The notes beneath the pieces are model-generated. The model did not search any database, had not been told where the DNA came from, and saw only the letters and a list, made by a program, of their open reading frames with translations. From CAZVNZ01 sp964628515 (lineage in GTDB: Bacteria > Bacillota > Clostridia > Christensenellales > Christensenellaceae), in NCBI GenBank assembly GCA_964628515.1, contig CAZVNZ010000012.1, forward strand, positions 1-64,000: DNA of 64,000 nucleotides, given 5' to 3'. Each line of letters opens with the position of its first letter. Positions within the stretch are counted from its first letter, which is position 1. Shown here in pieces: positions 16,522 through 25,329 of this stretch. The translations under genes and the position numbers were made by a program.

Positions 16522-17970
16522 ATGGCAACAGTAAAGGACAAAATTAAAGTTGCAGGAGCAAATGTTGCGTATTCGGCGGCATTTAAGTATTTAGAAAAAG
16601 ACCCGGTTAAAAATTTACCTAAACTTTTAAAATGGGCAGATAACTTTACAAAAGGTAACGAATGGCATGGCGCCATTAAACTTTTTAAAGATTGGTGGGA
16701 CGAAGAAACCTGGCAAGGTGTTTTAATGAGAAGAATACTAACCGACTTAGACACCAACTATCTAAAGAAATTTATACTTAACTTTTTCTTAAACTCCGGT
16801 GTAAAAGGTATGCCCATAGCAAGAGAAAAAGGCAAGGAGTTAGGCGCAAACGTGCCCTGGGCAATACTTATGGACCCAACATCCGCATGTAATTTAAAGT
16901 GTATCGGTTGCTGGGCGGCAGAGTATGCAAAGCACTACAACCTAACCTACGAAAAAATGGACGAAATTATAGAGCAAGGCAAAGAGCTTGGCATATACGT
17001 ATACCTATTTTCCGGCGGCGAGCCTTTAGTACGTAAAAAAGATTTAATACGTCTTGCGGAAAAACACGAAGAATGTGCATTTGGTGCATTTACAAACGGC
17101 ATTTTAATAGACGAGGACTTTGTGCAAGATTTACTGCGTGTAGGTAACTTTACATTTATGATATCCGTAGAAGGCACTAAGGAAGAGACGGACGCAAGAA
17201 GAGGCGAAGGCACATACGATAAAATAATTAGGTCTATGGATTTACTTAAAGCGGCAGGTATCCCCTTTGGGTATTCCGCATGCTACCACAGCAAAAACTA
17301 CGAAACCATAGCCTCGGACGAATGGAACGATTTTATGATAGAAAAAGGCTGTTTGTTTGGCTGGTTATTTACCTATATGCCCATAGGCTCGGATGCGGTT
17401 ATGGACTTAGTGGCAACACCCGAGCAACGTGCATTTATGCACAAAAGAGTACGTGAAATGCGTACCTATAAGCCATTGTTTGTAATGGATTTTTGGAACG
17501 ACGGCGAGTTTGTTGGCGGATGTATAGCAGGTGGCAGACGTTACTTCCACATTAATGCAAACGGCGATTGCGAGCCTTGCGCATTTATCCACTATGCAAC
17601 CCACAACATAAACGAGTGTACTTTAGAAGAGGCGCTAAAAAGCCCCTTATTTAAGAAATATCAAGAGGGTCAGCCTTTTAACGATAATCTGCTTATGCCC
17701 TGCCCCCTACTGGACAATCCGGACGCACTACGCAGGGTTGTTACAGAGTCGGGCGCACATTCCACCCAAGCACTTGATTTGGAGGATGTAGAAACTTTAG
17801 CATCCAAAGCGGACTCCATAGCAGAAAACTGGAAACCTGTTGCGGATAAAATTTGGCATCAGGGGCATCACCCCTTTAAAGGTTGCATAAACTATGCATT
17901 AGACAAACACGTAGACTTCTCCGGCTCCGGCTGCGAGATAGGTTGCGAAAATTGCAATAAAGAATGTTAA
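16522..17970 (+). CDS. Radical SAM protein with Cys-rich C-terminus
   Basis: A 482-residue radical SAM enzyme. The SAM/[4Fe-4S] motif CX3CX2C is Cys123, 127 and 130 (ACNLKCIGCWAAEY), followed by the FSGGEP glycine-rich motif. A SPASM-like region near 330-400 (GGCIAGGRRYFHINANG, CEPCAFIHY, PCPLLDN) supplies more cluster ligands, and the tail ends in GSGCEIGCENCNKEC. I recognise the family from clostridial and sulfate-reducer genomes but know no assigned substrate. GGAGG at 16506-16510 fixes the ATG at 16522; an in-frame TTG at 16504 would overlap it. The gene is monocistronic. Confidence 0.85.
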   Translation: MATVKDKIKVAGANVAYSAAFKYLEKDPVKNLPKLLKWADNFTKGNEWHGAIKLFKDWWDEETWQGVLMRRILTDLDTNYLKKFILNFFLNSGVKGMPIAREKGKELGANVPWAILMDPTSACNLKCIGCWAAEYAKHYNLTYEKMDEIIEQGKELGIYVYLFSGGEPLVRKKDLIRLAEKHEECAFGAFTNGILIDEDFVQDLLRVGNFTFMISVEGTKEETDARRGEGTYDKIIRSMDLLKAAGIPFGYSACYHSKNYETIASDEWNDFMIEKGCLFGWLFTYMPIGSDAVMDLVATPEQRAFMHKRVREMRTYKPLFVMDFWNDGEFVGGCIAGGRRYFHINANGDCEPCAFIHYATHNINECTLEEALKSPLFKKYQEGQPFNDNLLMPCPLLDNPDALRRVVTESGAHSTQALDLEDVETLASKADSIAENWKPVADKIWHQGHHPFKGCINYALDKHVDFSGSGCEIGCENCNKEC

Positions 17971-17976
17971 TGCTTG

Positions 17977-18004
17977 AAAAAACCGCCGTATGGCGGTTTT
18001 TTTT
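17977..18004 (+). terminator. Terminator of the radical SAM gene
   Basis: AAAACCGCC and GGCGGTTTT form a tight hairpin with a 4-base loop (GTAT), followed by eight T. It starts within 10 bp of the stop. Confidence 0.9.
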
Positions 18005-18012
18005 GGTGGTTA

Positions 18013-18101
18013 GTGATTAGTGGGTAGTTTTTTTGGGGTATTCCTCTTTTGTTTGGGCGGATACCCCCAAAGAAATACCCGAAATGCTACCCACTAATCA
18101 C
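18013..18101. repeat. Nested inverted repeat between convergent genes
   Basis: Outer perfect 15-bp arms (18013-18027 and 18087-18101) enclose inner 7-bp arms GGGGTAT (18035-18041) and ATACCCC (18061-18067). The right arm overlaps the last codon and stop of the minus-strand zinc-ribbon gene. A GTGG-rich stretch at 10781-10816 has a similar flavour. Confidence 0.6.
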
Positions 18102-18379
18102 TTATCACTAACATCCTCATCATCATCCTTAGGAATCTCGCTGTCCGCAATGTTATCCATATACGCAACCATTTTGCAGTTAGGGCAGGTTAGCATCTTT
18201 TCTACTCCCCTTCTTGATGCAAAAAATGCTTTGGCGGCATCCGTTTTAAACCTTAATCCGCATCTTGGACATAAAAAGTGCCGTTTTCGTTGTAGCACCG
18301 TGTACATTATAAAACAAAATAACACTATACCTAATGTAGCAAACAAGACTATTGTACCGTATAATTCCAAACCACTCAT
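18098..18379 (-). CDS. Small membrane-anchored zinc-ribbon protein
   Basis: A 93-residue protein of unknown function. An N-terminal membrane helix (YGTIVLFATLGIVLFCFIMY) is followed by a zinc-ribbon built from CPRC and CPNC pairs 28 residues apart, and an acidic tail. The ATG at 18379 has AGAGGT about 7 bases upstream; a longer reading from 18412 has no ribosome binding site. Its 3' end lies in one arm of the inverted repeat at 18013-18101. It diverges from glyS. The cytoplasmic zinc ribbon could bind nucleic acid or protein, but nothing in the context decides. Confidence 0.65.
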   Translation of the reverse strand: MSGLELYGTIVLFATLGIVLFCFIMYTVLQRKRHFLCPRCGLRFKTDAAKAFFASRRGVEKMLTCPNCKMVAYMDNIADSEIPKDDDEDVSDK

Positions 18380-18439
18380 ACTTTTTACCTCTGTTTTAAT
18401 TTCTTTAGCCATTATATCATAAAAAAAGCAATGTAACTA

Positions 18440-18468
18440 TTGAATTTTTTATAAAAAGTTGGTATCAT
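18440..18468 (+). promoter_or_regulatory. Promoter of glyS
   Basis: -35 TTGAAT (18440-18445), 17-bp spacer, -10 TATCAT (18463-18468), about 40 bp before the ATG. The leader is too short for a T-box. Confidence 0.5.
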
Positions 18469-18507
18469 TAATTGTTAATACTAATTATAACATAAGGAGA
18501 ATATTTT

Positions 18508-19884
18508 ATGAAGTCTATGGAAAAAATCGTTAATCTGGCAAAAGGCAGAGGTTATGTTTTTCCCGGTTCGGAAATCTACGGAGGTCTTGCTAATTCTTGG
18601 GATTACGGCCCTTTAGGTGTGGAATTTAAAAACAATATTAAAAGAGCGTGGTGGCAAAAATTTGTACACGAGTGTAAATATAATGTAGGGCTTGACAGCG
18701 CTATTCTTATGAACCCTCAAACTTGGGTGGCTTCCGGACATGTTGGCGGTTTTAACGACCCTCTTATGGACTGCAAAAGCTGTAAAGAGCGGTTTAGAGC
18801 GGATAAACTAATTGAGGATTATATTGAAAAGCATAATATGGATTTAGATGTAGGCGGTATGACAAACACGGATATGGAAAAATTTATTGCAGAGCATATC
18901 GTGTGCCCCACCTGCGGTAAAACGGATTTTACTTCTATTAGGCAATTTAACCTTATGTTTAAAACCTTTCAAGGTGTAAACGAGGATACGGCGGCTCAAA
19001 TTTATTTGCGTCCCGAAACCGCACAAGGTATTTTTGTAAACTTTAAAAATGTGCTAAGAACCACAAGGCGCAAAATGCCTATGGGTATTGGGCAGGTGGG
19101 TAAATCCTTCAGAAACGAAATAACACCCGGTAACTTTATCTTTAGAATAAGAGAGTTTGAGCAAATGGAGCTGGAGTTTTTCTGCAATCCCAAAGAGGAG
19201 TTTGAGTGGTTTAATTATTGGAAGGATTACTGCCATAACTGGCTTTTAAGCCTTGGTATTAAGGACGAAAACCTAAAATTAAGGGATCACTCCGCTGACG
19301 AGCTTTCCCATTACTCTAATGCCACTACGGATATAGAATACCAATTCCCTTTTGGTTGGGGGGAGCTTTGGGGCATAGCGGACAGAACAGACTACGACTT
19401 AAAACAGCATATGGAGCATTCCGGAGAAAACTTCGAGTATCAAGACCCGATTACCAACGAGAAGTATGTCCCCTACTGTATAGAGCCCTCTTTAGGTGCG
19501 GATAGAGTAACCCTTGCATTTTTGTGCGAAGCCTACGACGAGCAAGAGCTTGAAAACGGCGATACACGCATAGTTATGCACCTACACCCTGCTTTGGCGC
19601 CTTATAAGGCGGCAATACTTCCCTTGCAAAAAAAGCTTTCGGAAGTGTCGGACAAGCTTTATTCCGATTTGCTTAAATCTTTTAATGTGGATTACGATTT
19701 AACAGGCTCTATCGGCAAAAGGTACAGACGTCAGGACGAAATAGGTACGCCATACTGCATTACCGTGGACTTTGAAACTTTAGAGGATAACTGCGTAACA
19801 ATAAGAGACAGGGACACAATGGCGCAAGAGCGTATGTCAATAGACAAAATAGAGGAATTTTTAAAGGGTAGGGTTTCGTTTTAA
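18508..19884 (+). CDS. glyS: Glycyl-tRNA synthetase, dimeric class II type
   Basis: A 458-residue synthetase that charges tRNA-Gly. It is the homodimeric eukaryote/archaea-like form (GlyQS) and not the two-subunit bacterial form. Class II motifs are visible: motif 2 region IGQVGKSFRNEITPGNFIFR and motif 3 EPSLGADRVTLAFL. A CxxC...CxxC insert (CKSC near 91, CPTC near 133) probably binds zinc. The anticodon-binding domain occupies the last 110 residues (LAPYKAAILPL onward). AAGGAG precedes the ATG. cobT follows 27 bp later with its own ribosome binding site. Confidence 0.97.
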   Translation: MKSMEKIVNLAKGRGYVFPGSEIYGGLANSWDYGPLGVEFKNNIKRAWWQKFVHECKYNVGLDSAILMNPQTWVASGHVGGFNDPLMDCKSCKERFRADKLIEDYIEKHNMDLDVGGMTNTDMEKFIAEHIVCPTCGKTDFTSIRQFNLMFKTFQGVNEDTAAQIYLRPETAQGIFVNFKNVLRTTRRKMPMGIGQVGKSFRNEITPGNFIFRIREFEQMELEFFCNPKEEFEWFNYWKDYCHNWLLSLGIKDENLKLRDHSADELSHYSNATTDIEYQFPFGWGELWGIADRTDYDLKQHMEHSGENFEYQDPITNEKYVPYCIEPSLGADRVTLAFLCEAYDEQELENGDTRIVMHLHPALAPYKAAILPLQKKLSEVSDKLYSDLLKSFNVDYDLTGSIGKRYRRQDEIGTPYCITVDFETLEDNCVTIRDRDTMAQERMSIDKIEEFLKGRVSF

Positions 19885-19911
19885 CGTATTTTTTACTTAA
19901 GGAGAATTTGT

Positions 19912-20964
19912 ATGATTGATTACAAACAGATTGAAGGCTTAAACACACATGCAATGGACAGGGCAAAAGAGCGGATAGACCAACTGGCAAAACCCCTTGG
20001 CTCTTTAGGAAAGTTAGAGGAGTATGCAATTAAACTTGCAGGCATAAGGGGCACACTTGGAGGCTCGCTAAAAAAACGTGGTGTGCTGGTTTTTGCCTCG
20101 GATAACGGTGTGCATGCACAAGATATTACCCCTGTTCCCAAGATTGTAACCGCTGTGCAAACCATAAATATCGCTAATAAAATAACGGGTGTGGGGGTGC
20201 TTGCCAAACATGCGGATGCAGATGTTTTTGTTTTTAACGTAGGTGTAGAGCCTGATTTGAAGCACGAAAAGGTTATAAATGCCCTTGTAGCCAACGGCAC
20301 AAAGGATATTTCCAAAGAAAGTGCTATGACCTACGAGCAGGCACAACAAGCAATAGAAACGGGTTATAATGCAGTTGCCAAGTATTCCGATTACGACGTT
20401 TTAGGCATAGGAGAAATGGGCATTTGCAATACCACAACCACGGCGGCGGTGGCGTCTTGTTTGCTTAATGAATCCCCCGAGGTTATGACAGGCAAAGGTG
20501 CCGGCATTACAGAAGAACAATTTGTTAAAAAAATCAACATAATAAAACAGGCAATAGAGCTAACAAAGCCAAACAAGCAAGACCCAATAGATGTACTTGC
20601 AAAGGTGGGCGGTTTTGATATTGCGGCAATGTGCGGAGCTTTTTTAGGAGCGGCGCATTACAAAATACCCGTGGTGATAGACGGCTTTATTTCCGTATGT
20701 GCGGCACTTTGCGCTATACGTATAGCTCCTGATTGCCAAAACTATATGTTTGCATCTCACAAAAGTTTTGAGCAGGGCTATGGCGTTATTATAGAGGCAA
20801 TAAATATGTCCCCTGCCATAGATTTGGAAATGCGACTTGGGGAAGGTAGCGGTTGCCCTATAATGTTTAACATTTTAGAGGCATCTTTAAGAATGATAGA
20901 AGATATGGCAACTTTTGAAGAGGCAGAAATAGACCCGACAAAATATATAGATATAAGAGCCTAA
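19912..20964 (+). CDS. cobT: Nicotinate-nucleotide--dimethylbenzimidazole phosphoribosyltransferase
   Basis: A 350-residue enzyme that activates the lower-ligand base of cobalamin to its alpha-ribotide using nicotinate mononucleotide. Family landmarks include KPLGSLGKLEEYA, FASDNGVHAQDITPVP, GIGEMGICNTTTTAAV and the C-terminal RLGEGSGCPIMF with catalytic Glu. Length matches CobT (about 350). It is separate from cobU-cobS-cobC at 54.6-56.4 kb and from btuFCD at 27.9-30.6 kb but belongs to the same B12 salvage pathway. No cobalamin riboswitch precedes it. AAGGAG lies 8 bases before the ATG. Confidence 0.96.
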   Translation: MIDYKQIEGLNTHAMDRAKERIDQLAKPLGSLGKLEEYAIKLAGIRGTLGGSLKKRGVLVFASDNGVHAQDITPVPKIVTAVQTINIANKITGVGVLAKHADADVFVFNVGVEPDLKHEKVINALVANGTKDISKESAMTYEQAQQAIETGYNAVAKYSDYDVLGIGEMGICNTTTTAAVASCLLNESPEVMTGKGAGITEEQFVKKINIIKQAIELTKPNKQDPIDVLAKVGGFDIAAMCGAFLGAAHYKIPVVIDGFISVCAALCAIRIAPDCQNYMFASHKSFEQGYGVIIEAINMSPAIDLEMRLGEGSGCPIMFNILEASLRMIEDMATFEEAEIDPTKYIDIRA

Positions 20965-20967
20965 AGT

Positions 20968-21459
20968 ATGAACGAAAGACTGCTGAAAGTATTAAAACCG
21001 ATTAGATACCTTTTTGAATGGTCTACATACGTTGGGATAATCTTTCTTGTAGTTATATTTGCATATACAGGCAGAATATTGCCCGCTCCCGACCCGTATC
21101 CGGAAGGGAGTGGTGCTTTTGTTTTAACTTTTGGTATAAAATCTTTAATACTTATTGCCTTTTTGGTGGGTTGTGGTATAAACGGACTTTTGTTTATACT
21201 GTCTCGGTTTCAACGGCTGTTTAAATACCCTGTGGAAATTACGCCCCAAAATATAGAATTGCAATATCACTTAGCAAAAATAATGTTTAGTGTAATGCAA
21301 ATTATCGTAAGCATTATTGCCTGCTTTTTGATGGTTAACATTTACAAATCCACTTTTAAACTTACAGACCCTGTGTTTATAATTCTTTGCATACAAAGCC
21401 TTGCAATTATAACCGCAACATTTTTCATATATGTATTTTTAGCACAAAAATTTAAATAG
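20968..21459 (+). CDS. Four-helix membrane protein of unknown function
   Basis: A 163-residue protein with four hydrophobic segments (about 18-35, 50-72, 103-125 and 134-158) and short charged loops; the layout resembles DUF2975-type proteins but I do not claim membership. It begins 3 bp after the cobT stop with a weak ribosome binding site, so it is probably translated by coupling. Its 3' end overlaps the convergent NUDIX gene by 8 bp. A role in B12 metabolism is only suggested by position. Confidence 0.65.
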   Translation: MNERLLKVLKPIRYLFEWSTYVGIIFLVVIFAYTGRILPAPDPYPEGSGAFVLTFGIKSLILIAFLVGCGINGLLFILSRFQRLFKYPVEITPQNIELQYHLAKIMFSVMQIIVSIIACFLMVNIYKSTFKLTDPVFIILCIQSLAIITATFFIYVFLAQKFK

Positions 21460-21991
21460 ATTTTTCGATTAGTGTATTGTACATAAGCAATGCTACTTGG
21501 GTTTTGGCATCGCAAACTTCTCCTTTTAGCACCATATTAAGCGCATCTTTATAAGGGATTTTTACAATGTTGATAAATTCGTCCGCATCTAAGTTTTGGC
21601 TGTGCTCTTCAAAATCCTGTGCAAGATACACGTAAATAATTTCGTCCGTGTACCCTACTGTTGGGTATATTTTTGTTAGTAGTTTTAAGTCTTTTGCAAC
21701 AAGCCCCGTTTCTTCTTTTAACTCTCGAAGGGCGGCAATTTGGGGGTCTTCCCCAATTTCTAACTTGCCTGCCGGAATTTCTAACATGGTTTTGTTGTAG
21801 GCATATCTAAACTGCTCTATTAAATATACATTATTTGCTTTTATTGCAAGTACACTTGCGCCACCGGGGTGTTTTATGTACTCCCTTACCCCTGTGGCGC
21901 CGTTTGGCAAAACAACTTGGTCTTGGTATAAATCAAATATTTTGCCCTTGTGTATTACCTTGGAATTTTTTTTAATTTCTTTTAAATTCAT
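21452..21991 (-). CDS. NUDIX hydrolase, ADP-ribose pyrophosphatase-like
   Basis: A 179-residue NUDIX enzyme. The NUDIX box reads GEDPQIAALRELKEETGL, matching GX5EX7REUXEEXGU with the catalytic glutamates. The flanking pattern (PGGASVLAIKANNVYLIEQFRYAYNKTMLEIPAGKLE) is that of ADP-ribose pyrophosphatases (NudF/YqkG), which hydrolyse ADP-ribose to AMP and ribose-5-phosphate. The ATG at 21991 is favoured with AAAGGG upstream; a GTG at 21997 is possible. It lies 12 bp after the coiled-coil membrane protein gene on the same strand. Confidence 0.9.
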   Translation of the reverse strand: MNLKEIKKNSKVIHKGKIFDLYQDQVVLPNGATGVREYIKHPGGASVLAIKANNVYLIEQFRYAYNKTMLEIPAGKLEIGEDPQIAALRELKEETGLVAKDLKLLTKIYPTVGYTDEIIYVYLAQDFEEHSQNLDADEFINIVKIPYKDALNMVLKGEVCDAKTQVALLMYNTLIEKSI

Positions 21992-22003
21992 ATCCACCCT
22001 TTA

Positions 22004-22978
22004 TTAAAATAAACTGGGTATTTTAAACATATTTTGCATGCCCTTAACCGCATCTGCAAAAGGCACTATTGAATCTTGCAGGCTCTTTATACTGACATTA
22101 AGTGCATCAAAATCAAGTTTAGAAATATCCGTAACTATTAAGTTTATAGTCTTAATTGCATCGTTTATACCTTGAATGTTCAGCCCTTTCATAGTGTCTT
22201 CTAACATACCCATTGTTATGGTTAAATCCTCCTGCACACTTTCTACAAGTTTGGTGCTCTCGGACAGCAATACGGGTAGCTCGGAAATTGATTTCATTAT
22301 TTGACTTCCAAATACAAACATTGCAATTAGCGTTACCGCCACAAAAAGCACCAAGGCTATTGTACGTATATTGTTGCTTACAAGAATTTTTTTGGTAAGC
22401 CTTTTTTGCTCTGTTAATAAATCGTATATTTTAGATAGCTGTAAATTGCTTTCGTTTTGGTTGGCTTTAAGCTGTTTTATTTCCTCATTAGTATTGGTTG
22501 CAACTAAATTTTGGTTTTCCCCTTTATTTATGATGTTATCTGCCTTGTCGGTAGTTTTTCCGTCGTCCATTAATTCGTCCTCCCCTTTTTTTTCTTGTGA
22601 TGAACCCTTTTCATCGGCAGTTTTTGCTTGCTCTGCTGTGGTAGCTATATGCTCTTCTTCTGCCTTTTTTGCTTGCTCCGCTTCTTTTGCTATGCGCTCT
22701 TCTTCCGCTTTTTTGGCTTGCTCCGCTTCTTTTGCTATGCGCTCCTCTTCCGCTTTTTTTGCGGCTGATTCTTTGGCTTCCGCCGCCTTTTTTAGCGCTT
22801 CTTCCGCATTTTTATGGGCTTGTTCCGCTTTGTCCAATTCTTCCTGTGCCGTAAGCGGTATTGCCGTTTGAGGTGCCTGTGCGTCCCCACTTGGTGTGTT
22901 TTGTTCAATATCCATTGTGTTTAAAGGTGTGTCTTTGTTTTTCTTAAAAAAAGAACCACTTTTATTTTTGTCTCTCAT
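22004..22978 (-). CDS. Membrane protein with TolA-like charged repeats
   Basis: A 324-residue protein of unknown function. Residues 45-125 are Ala/Glu/Lys-rich helix, including three consecutive 15-residue repeats built around KKAEEERIAKEAEQA (45-nt DNA repeats near 22620-22755). After a low-complexity linker and a short coiled coil comes one membrane helix (IRTIALVLFVAVTLIAMFVFG, about 205-225) and a C-terminal ~100-residue region rich in short amphipathic helices (SIKSLQDSI). The charged half should face the cytoplasm and the tail the outside. AGAGGGGG precedes the ATG. It diverges from the degenerate 5'-nucleotidase gene. Confidence 0.65.
   Translation of the reverse strand: MRDKNKSGSFFKKNKDTPLNTMDIEQNTPSGDAQAPQTAIPLTAQEELDKAEQAHKNAEEALKKAAEAKESAAKKAEEERIAKEAEQAKKAEEERIAKEAEQAKKAEEEHIATTAEQAKTADEKGSSQEKKGEDELMDDGKTTDKADNIINKGENQNLVATNTNEEIKQLKANQNESNLQLSKIYDLLTEQKRLTKKILVSNNIRTIALVLFVAVTLIAMFVFGSQIMKSISELPVLLSESTKLVESVQEDLTITMGMLEDTMKGLNIQGINDAIKTINLIVTDISKLDFDALNVSIKSLQDSIVPFADAVKGMQNMFKIPSLF
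22620..22755 (-). repeat. Three tandem 45-nt coding repeats
   Basis: Three near-identical 45-bp units in the gene at 22004-22978 encode the 15-residue charged repeat. The third unit in translation order has diverged (EEEHIATTAEQ). Copy number could vary by slippage. Confidence 0.75.
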
Positions 22979-23020
22979 AATAATGCCCCCTCTTTAACAG
23001 ATATTTAGTTTGTTTACATA

Positions 23021-23048
23021 ATTTTAACATATTTGGATAATTAGTCAA
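23021..23048 (-). promoter_or_regulatory. Promoter of the TolA-like gene
   Basis: Minus strand: -35 TTGACT (23048-23043), 16-bp spacer, -10 TAAAAT (23026-23021), 42 bp before the start codon. Confidence 0.55.
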
Positions 23049-23058
23049 ATCATATTTA

Positions 23059-23087
23059 TTGTTATTTCGGTAAAAAAGTGTTAAAAT
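23059..23087 (+). promoter_or_regulatory. Promoter of the 5'-nucleotidase-like gene
   Basis: -35 TTGTTA (23059-23064), 17-bp spacer, -10 TAAAAT (23082-23087), 43 bp before the start codon. Confidence 0.5.
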
Positions 23088-23130
23088 TATTAGATAGTTA
23101 TAAAAACTATTGCAGTTAGCGAGGTTATTG

Positions 23131-25329
23131 ATGAAGAAATTTCTAACATACATATTAATATTAGCAGTTATATTTTCCATAACTTTAACGGGCGGTACTG
23201 CATTTGCTCAAGAGGAAACCACCATAAACTTTTATTTTACAGGCGATATAAACGGCAACGCACTACCCACAAGCAAGAGTATAGGCTATGCAAAGTTTAA
23301 ACAATATATAGACGAGGACACCACCGCAGACCACAAGTTTATTTTTGATACAGGCAACGCATTTAGCGGAGATGTTTTTGCCAACCTGTATTCCGGAGAA
23401 AATATAGCAGATATTATGAAGGCGGTAGGTTACAGCGAAATGGCGCTTGGGTATCACGATTTTAATTACGGAAGTGCAACCTTAGACAGCCTGTTGCAAA
23501 CGGCAAACGTTGTAGGTTTGGCATCTAATATATTTAACAACGATAATAAAAACGAGTATGGTAACTATAAAATATTTACCATAGGCAACTTCGAAATTGG
23601 GGTGTTTGGCATAAGCGCACCCGAGGGTGAACAGTTACTCCCTTCGGACAAAATCGAAGGGCTGAATTTTACCCCTGTGGCAAAAATAGTAAGCGAGGCA
23701 CAAAAAACGGTTACACGGCTAAAAGCCATAGGTGCGGATTATGTAATTGCTCTAACCCATTTAGGCACGGACAACAAAACCTTGTCCAGCGTAGATATTG
23801 CAACCTCCGTTACAGATTTAGATTTAATAATAGACTCCAAAGGGGATGGAATATACAACGGTGGGTACATTAATTATCCGGGGTACGATGCACTAACCAC
23901 CCCTATGATAGTAAACTGCGGAGAAAACTTTGAGAGCTTCGGCATAGTCTCCATTAGGATAGACGAGGCAAATAACCTGCTTTCCGTAACATCAAAAAAC
24001 AAAAATGCCCTTGAAATGTCCTCCTACACAGGAGACCCACACATCACCAAACTAATAAACGAAATTCTTGTGGAGCAAAACAAACTAAGGGACGAGGTTG
24101 TAACTCAAACCCCTGTTTTTTTAACCGGAGAAAGTGTATACATACAAACGTGCAGTACCAACCTAACCAAACTTGTTAGCACGGCAATAAAAGAATTTAC
24201 TAACAGCGATATTGCCCTTATAACCTCAGATATTATTAAATCATCCATAGAGCCTACGGATGTTACCTTAGAAAACATTATAAACGTAGTGCCCAACACT
24301 AATTTTTTAGTTACAACAAAGGTTTTGGGCAAAGATTTAATAGATATGCTCAACACCAATATGGTGTATAATACCACTACTTTTCCACAGTTTTCCGGCT
24401 TAAACGTTGTTGCGGAAAAATATGTAAATATAGACGGCATTAATGCTTGTAATGTAATTAGCGCCACCATAGACGGCGAGGCAATAGACGAAAACACGGA
24501 GTACACCATTGCCACCACCGAGGCAATGTACGAAAGCAAAAGCGGTTATATTTTTGAAAACCCTGTAATTAATAAATTTAGTACGTTGTTTGATGCTGTG
24601 CATAAATATTTTAGCAATCAAGACCCTGAAATGTTTGAAGAGCTTTCGGACGAAAAACGGCTTATAATTTTAGAAAGTGCCATAGATCAACAAGATATGC
24701 TAAAAAAATTGGAGCTTCCCATACCGGCGCCTGTACGTGTAAGTCTCACCCACCCTACCGTAATTCCACAAAATGTGGTAAAAGCGCTTAAAGGGCAGGA
24801 CAGATATTTTTACGGCAGTATAATAGACGAGCATCCCTACACTCTGTACTTTAACGGCACCACCATAGACGACGAGCAAACGATAGATTTAAAAGCGATA
24901 ATAAGCCAACAGGTGCCTGCAAGCAAACGCACCGCATCTTCTGCGGATAAAAACGCAATATATGTGGATTTTTCCACCAATGCCACCATACCCGAGGGTA
25001 GCAGGCTTGATTTTTATGTGGGAGACATTTACCCACCCGAAACTGTACTTTACGTATATTATTACGACATTAACAACGATATATTAGAGTTAAACACAAA
25101 CGGCATAATAGTACCGCCGGACGGCTATATAGATTTACCCGTAACAGCAGACCACACCTATTTACTAAATTCCAAACTGCTTAATGCGGCACTTTTATAC
25201 GAATTACCCACCATACAAAACCCATATTTAAAAGGGGTTGTAATAATATTTATTATATTTGGTATTTGGGTTTTAGGGTTTTTTGTTTATAAAAAGGTTA
25301 AAAAACTAAAAAAAGAATCGGCAAAATAA
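23131..25329 (+). CDS. Surface-anchored 5'-nucleotidase/UshA-family protein, probable pseudoenzyme
   Basis: A 732-residue exported protein: signal peptide (MKKFLTYILILAVIFSITL, Ala-x-Ala near 29), metallophosphatase domain (about 33-290), 5'-nucleotidase C-terminal domain (about 325-490), a ~200-residue domain I do not recognise, and a C-terminal membrane helix with Lys-rich tail. Compared with E. coli UshA, most metal ligands are changed: DHH becomes DIN, GGD becomes TGN, GNHEFD becomes GYHDFN and the GHSH region reads DSKG; only the THLG His remains clear. The substrate-binding GG-R motif is also missing. Catalysis by the known mechanism is unlikely. GAGG lies 6 bases before the ATG at 23131. 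Confidence 0.8.
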   Translation: MKKFLTYILILAVIFSITLTGGTAFAQEETTINFYFTGDINGNALPTSKSIGYAKFKQYIDEDTTADHKFIFDTGNAFSGDVFANLYSGENIADIMKAVGYSEMALGYHDFNYGSATLDSLLQTANVVGLASNIFNNDNKNEYGNYKIFTIGNFEIGVFGISAPEGEQLLPSDKIEGLNFTPVAKIVSEAQKTVTRLKAIGADYVIALTHLGTDNKTLSSVDIATSVTDLDLIIDSKGDGIYNGGYINYPGYDALTTPMIVNCGENFESFGIVSIRIDEANNLLSVTSKNKNALEMSSYTGDPHITKLINEILVEQNKLRDEVVTQTPVFLTGESVYIQTCSTNLTKLVSTAIKEFTNSDIALITSDIIKSSIEPTDVTLENIINVVPNTNFLVTTKVLGKDLIDMLNTNMVYNTTTFPQFSGLNVVAEKYVNIDGINACNVISATIDGEAIDENTEYTIATTEAMYESKSGYIFENPVINKFSTLFDAVHKYFSNQDPEMFEELSDEKRLIILESAIDQQDMLKKLELPIPAPVRVSLTHPTVIPQNVVKALKGQDRYFYGSIIDEHPYTLYFNGTTIDDEQTIDLKAIISQQVPASKRTASSADKNAIYVDFSTNATIPEGSRLDFYVGDIYPPETVLYVYYYDINNDILELNTNGIIVPPDGYIDLPVTADHTYLLNSKLLNAALLYELPTIQNPYLKGVVIIFIIFGIWVLGFFVYKKVKKLKKESAK

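Noticed and set aside
18413..18507. T-box leader for glyS
   Set aside because: Only 95 bp to the divergent gene and no T-box motif or specifier structure seen.
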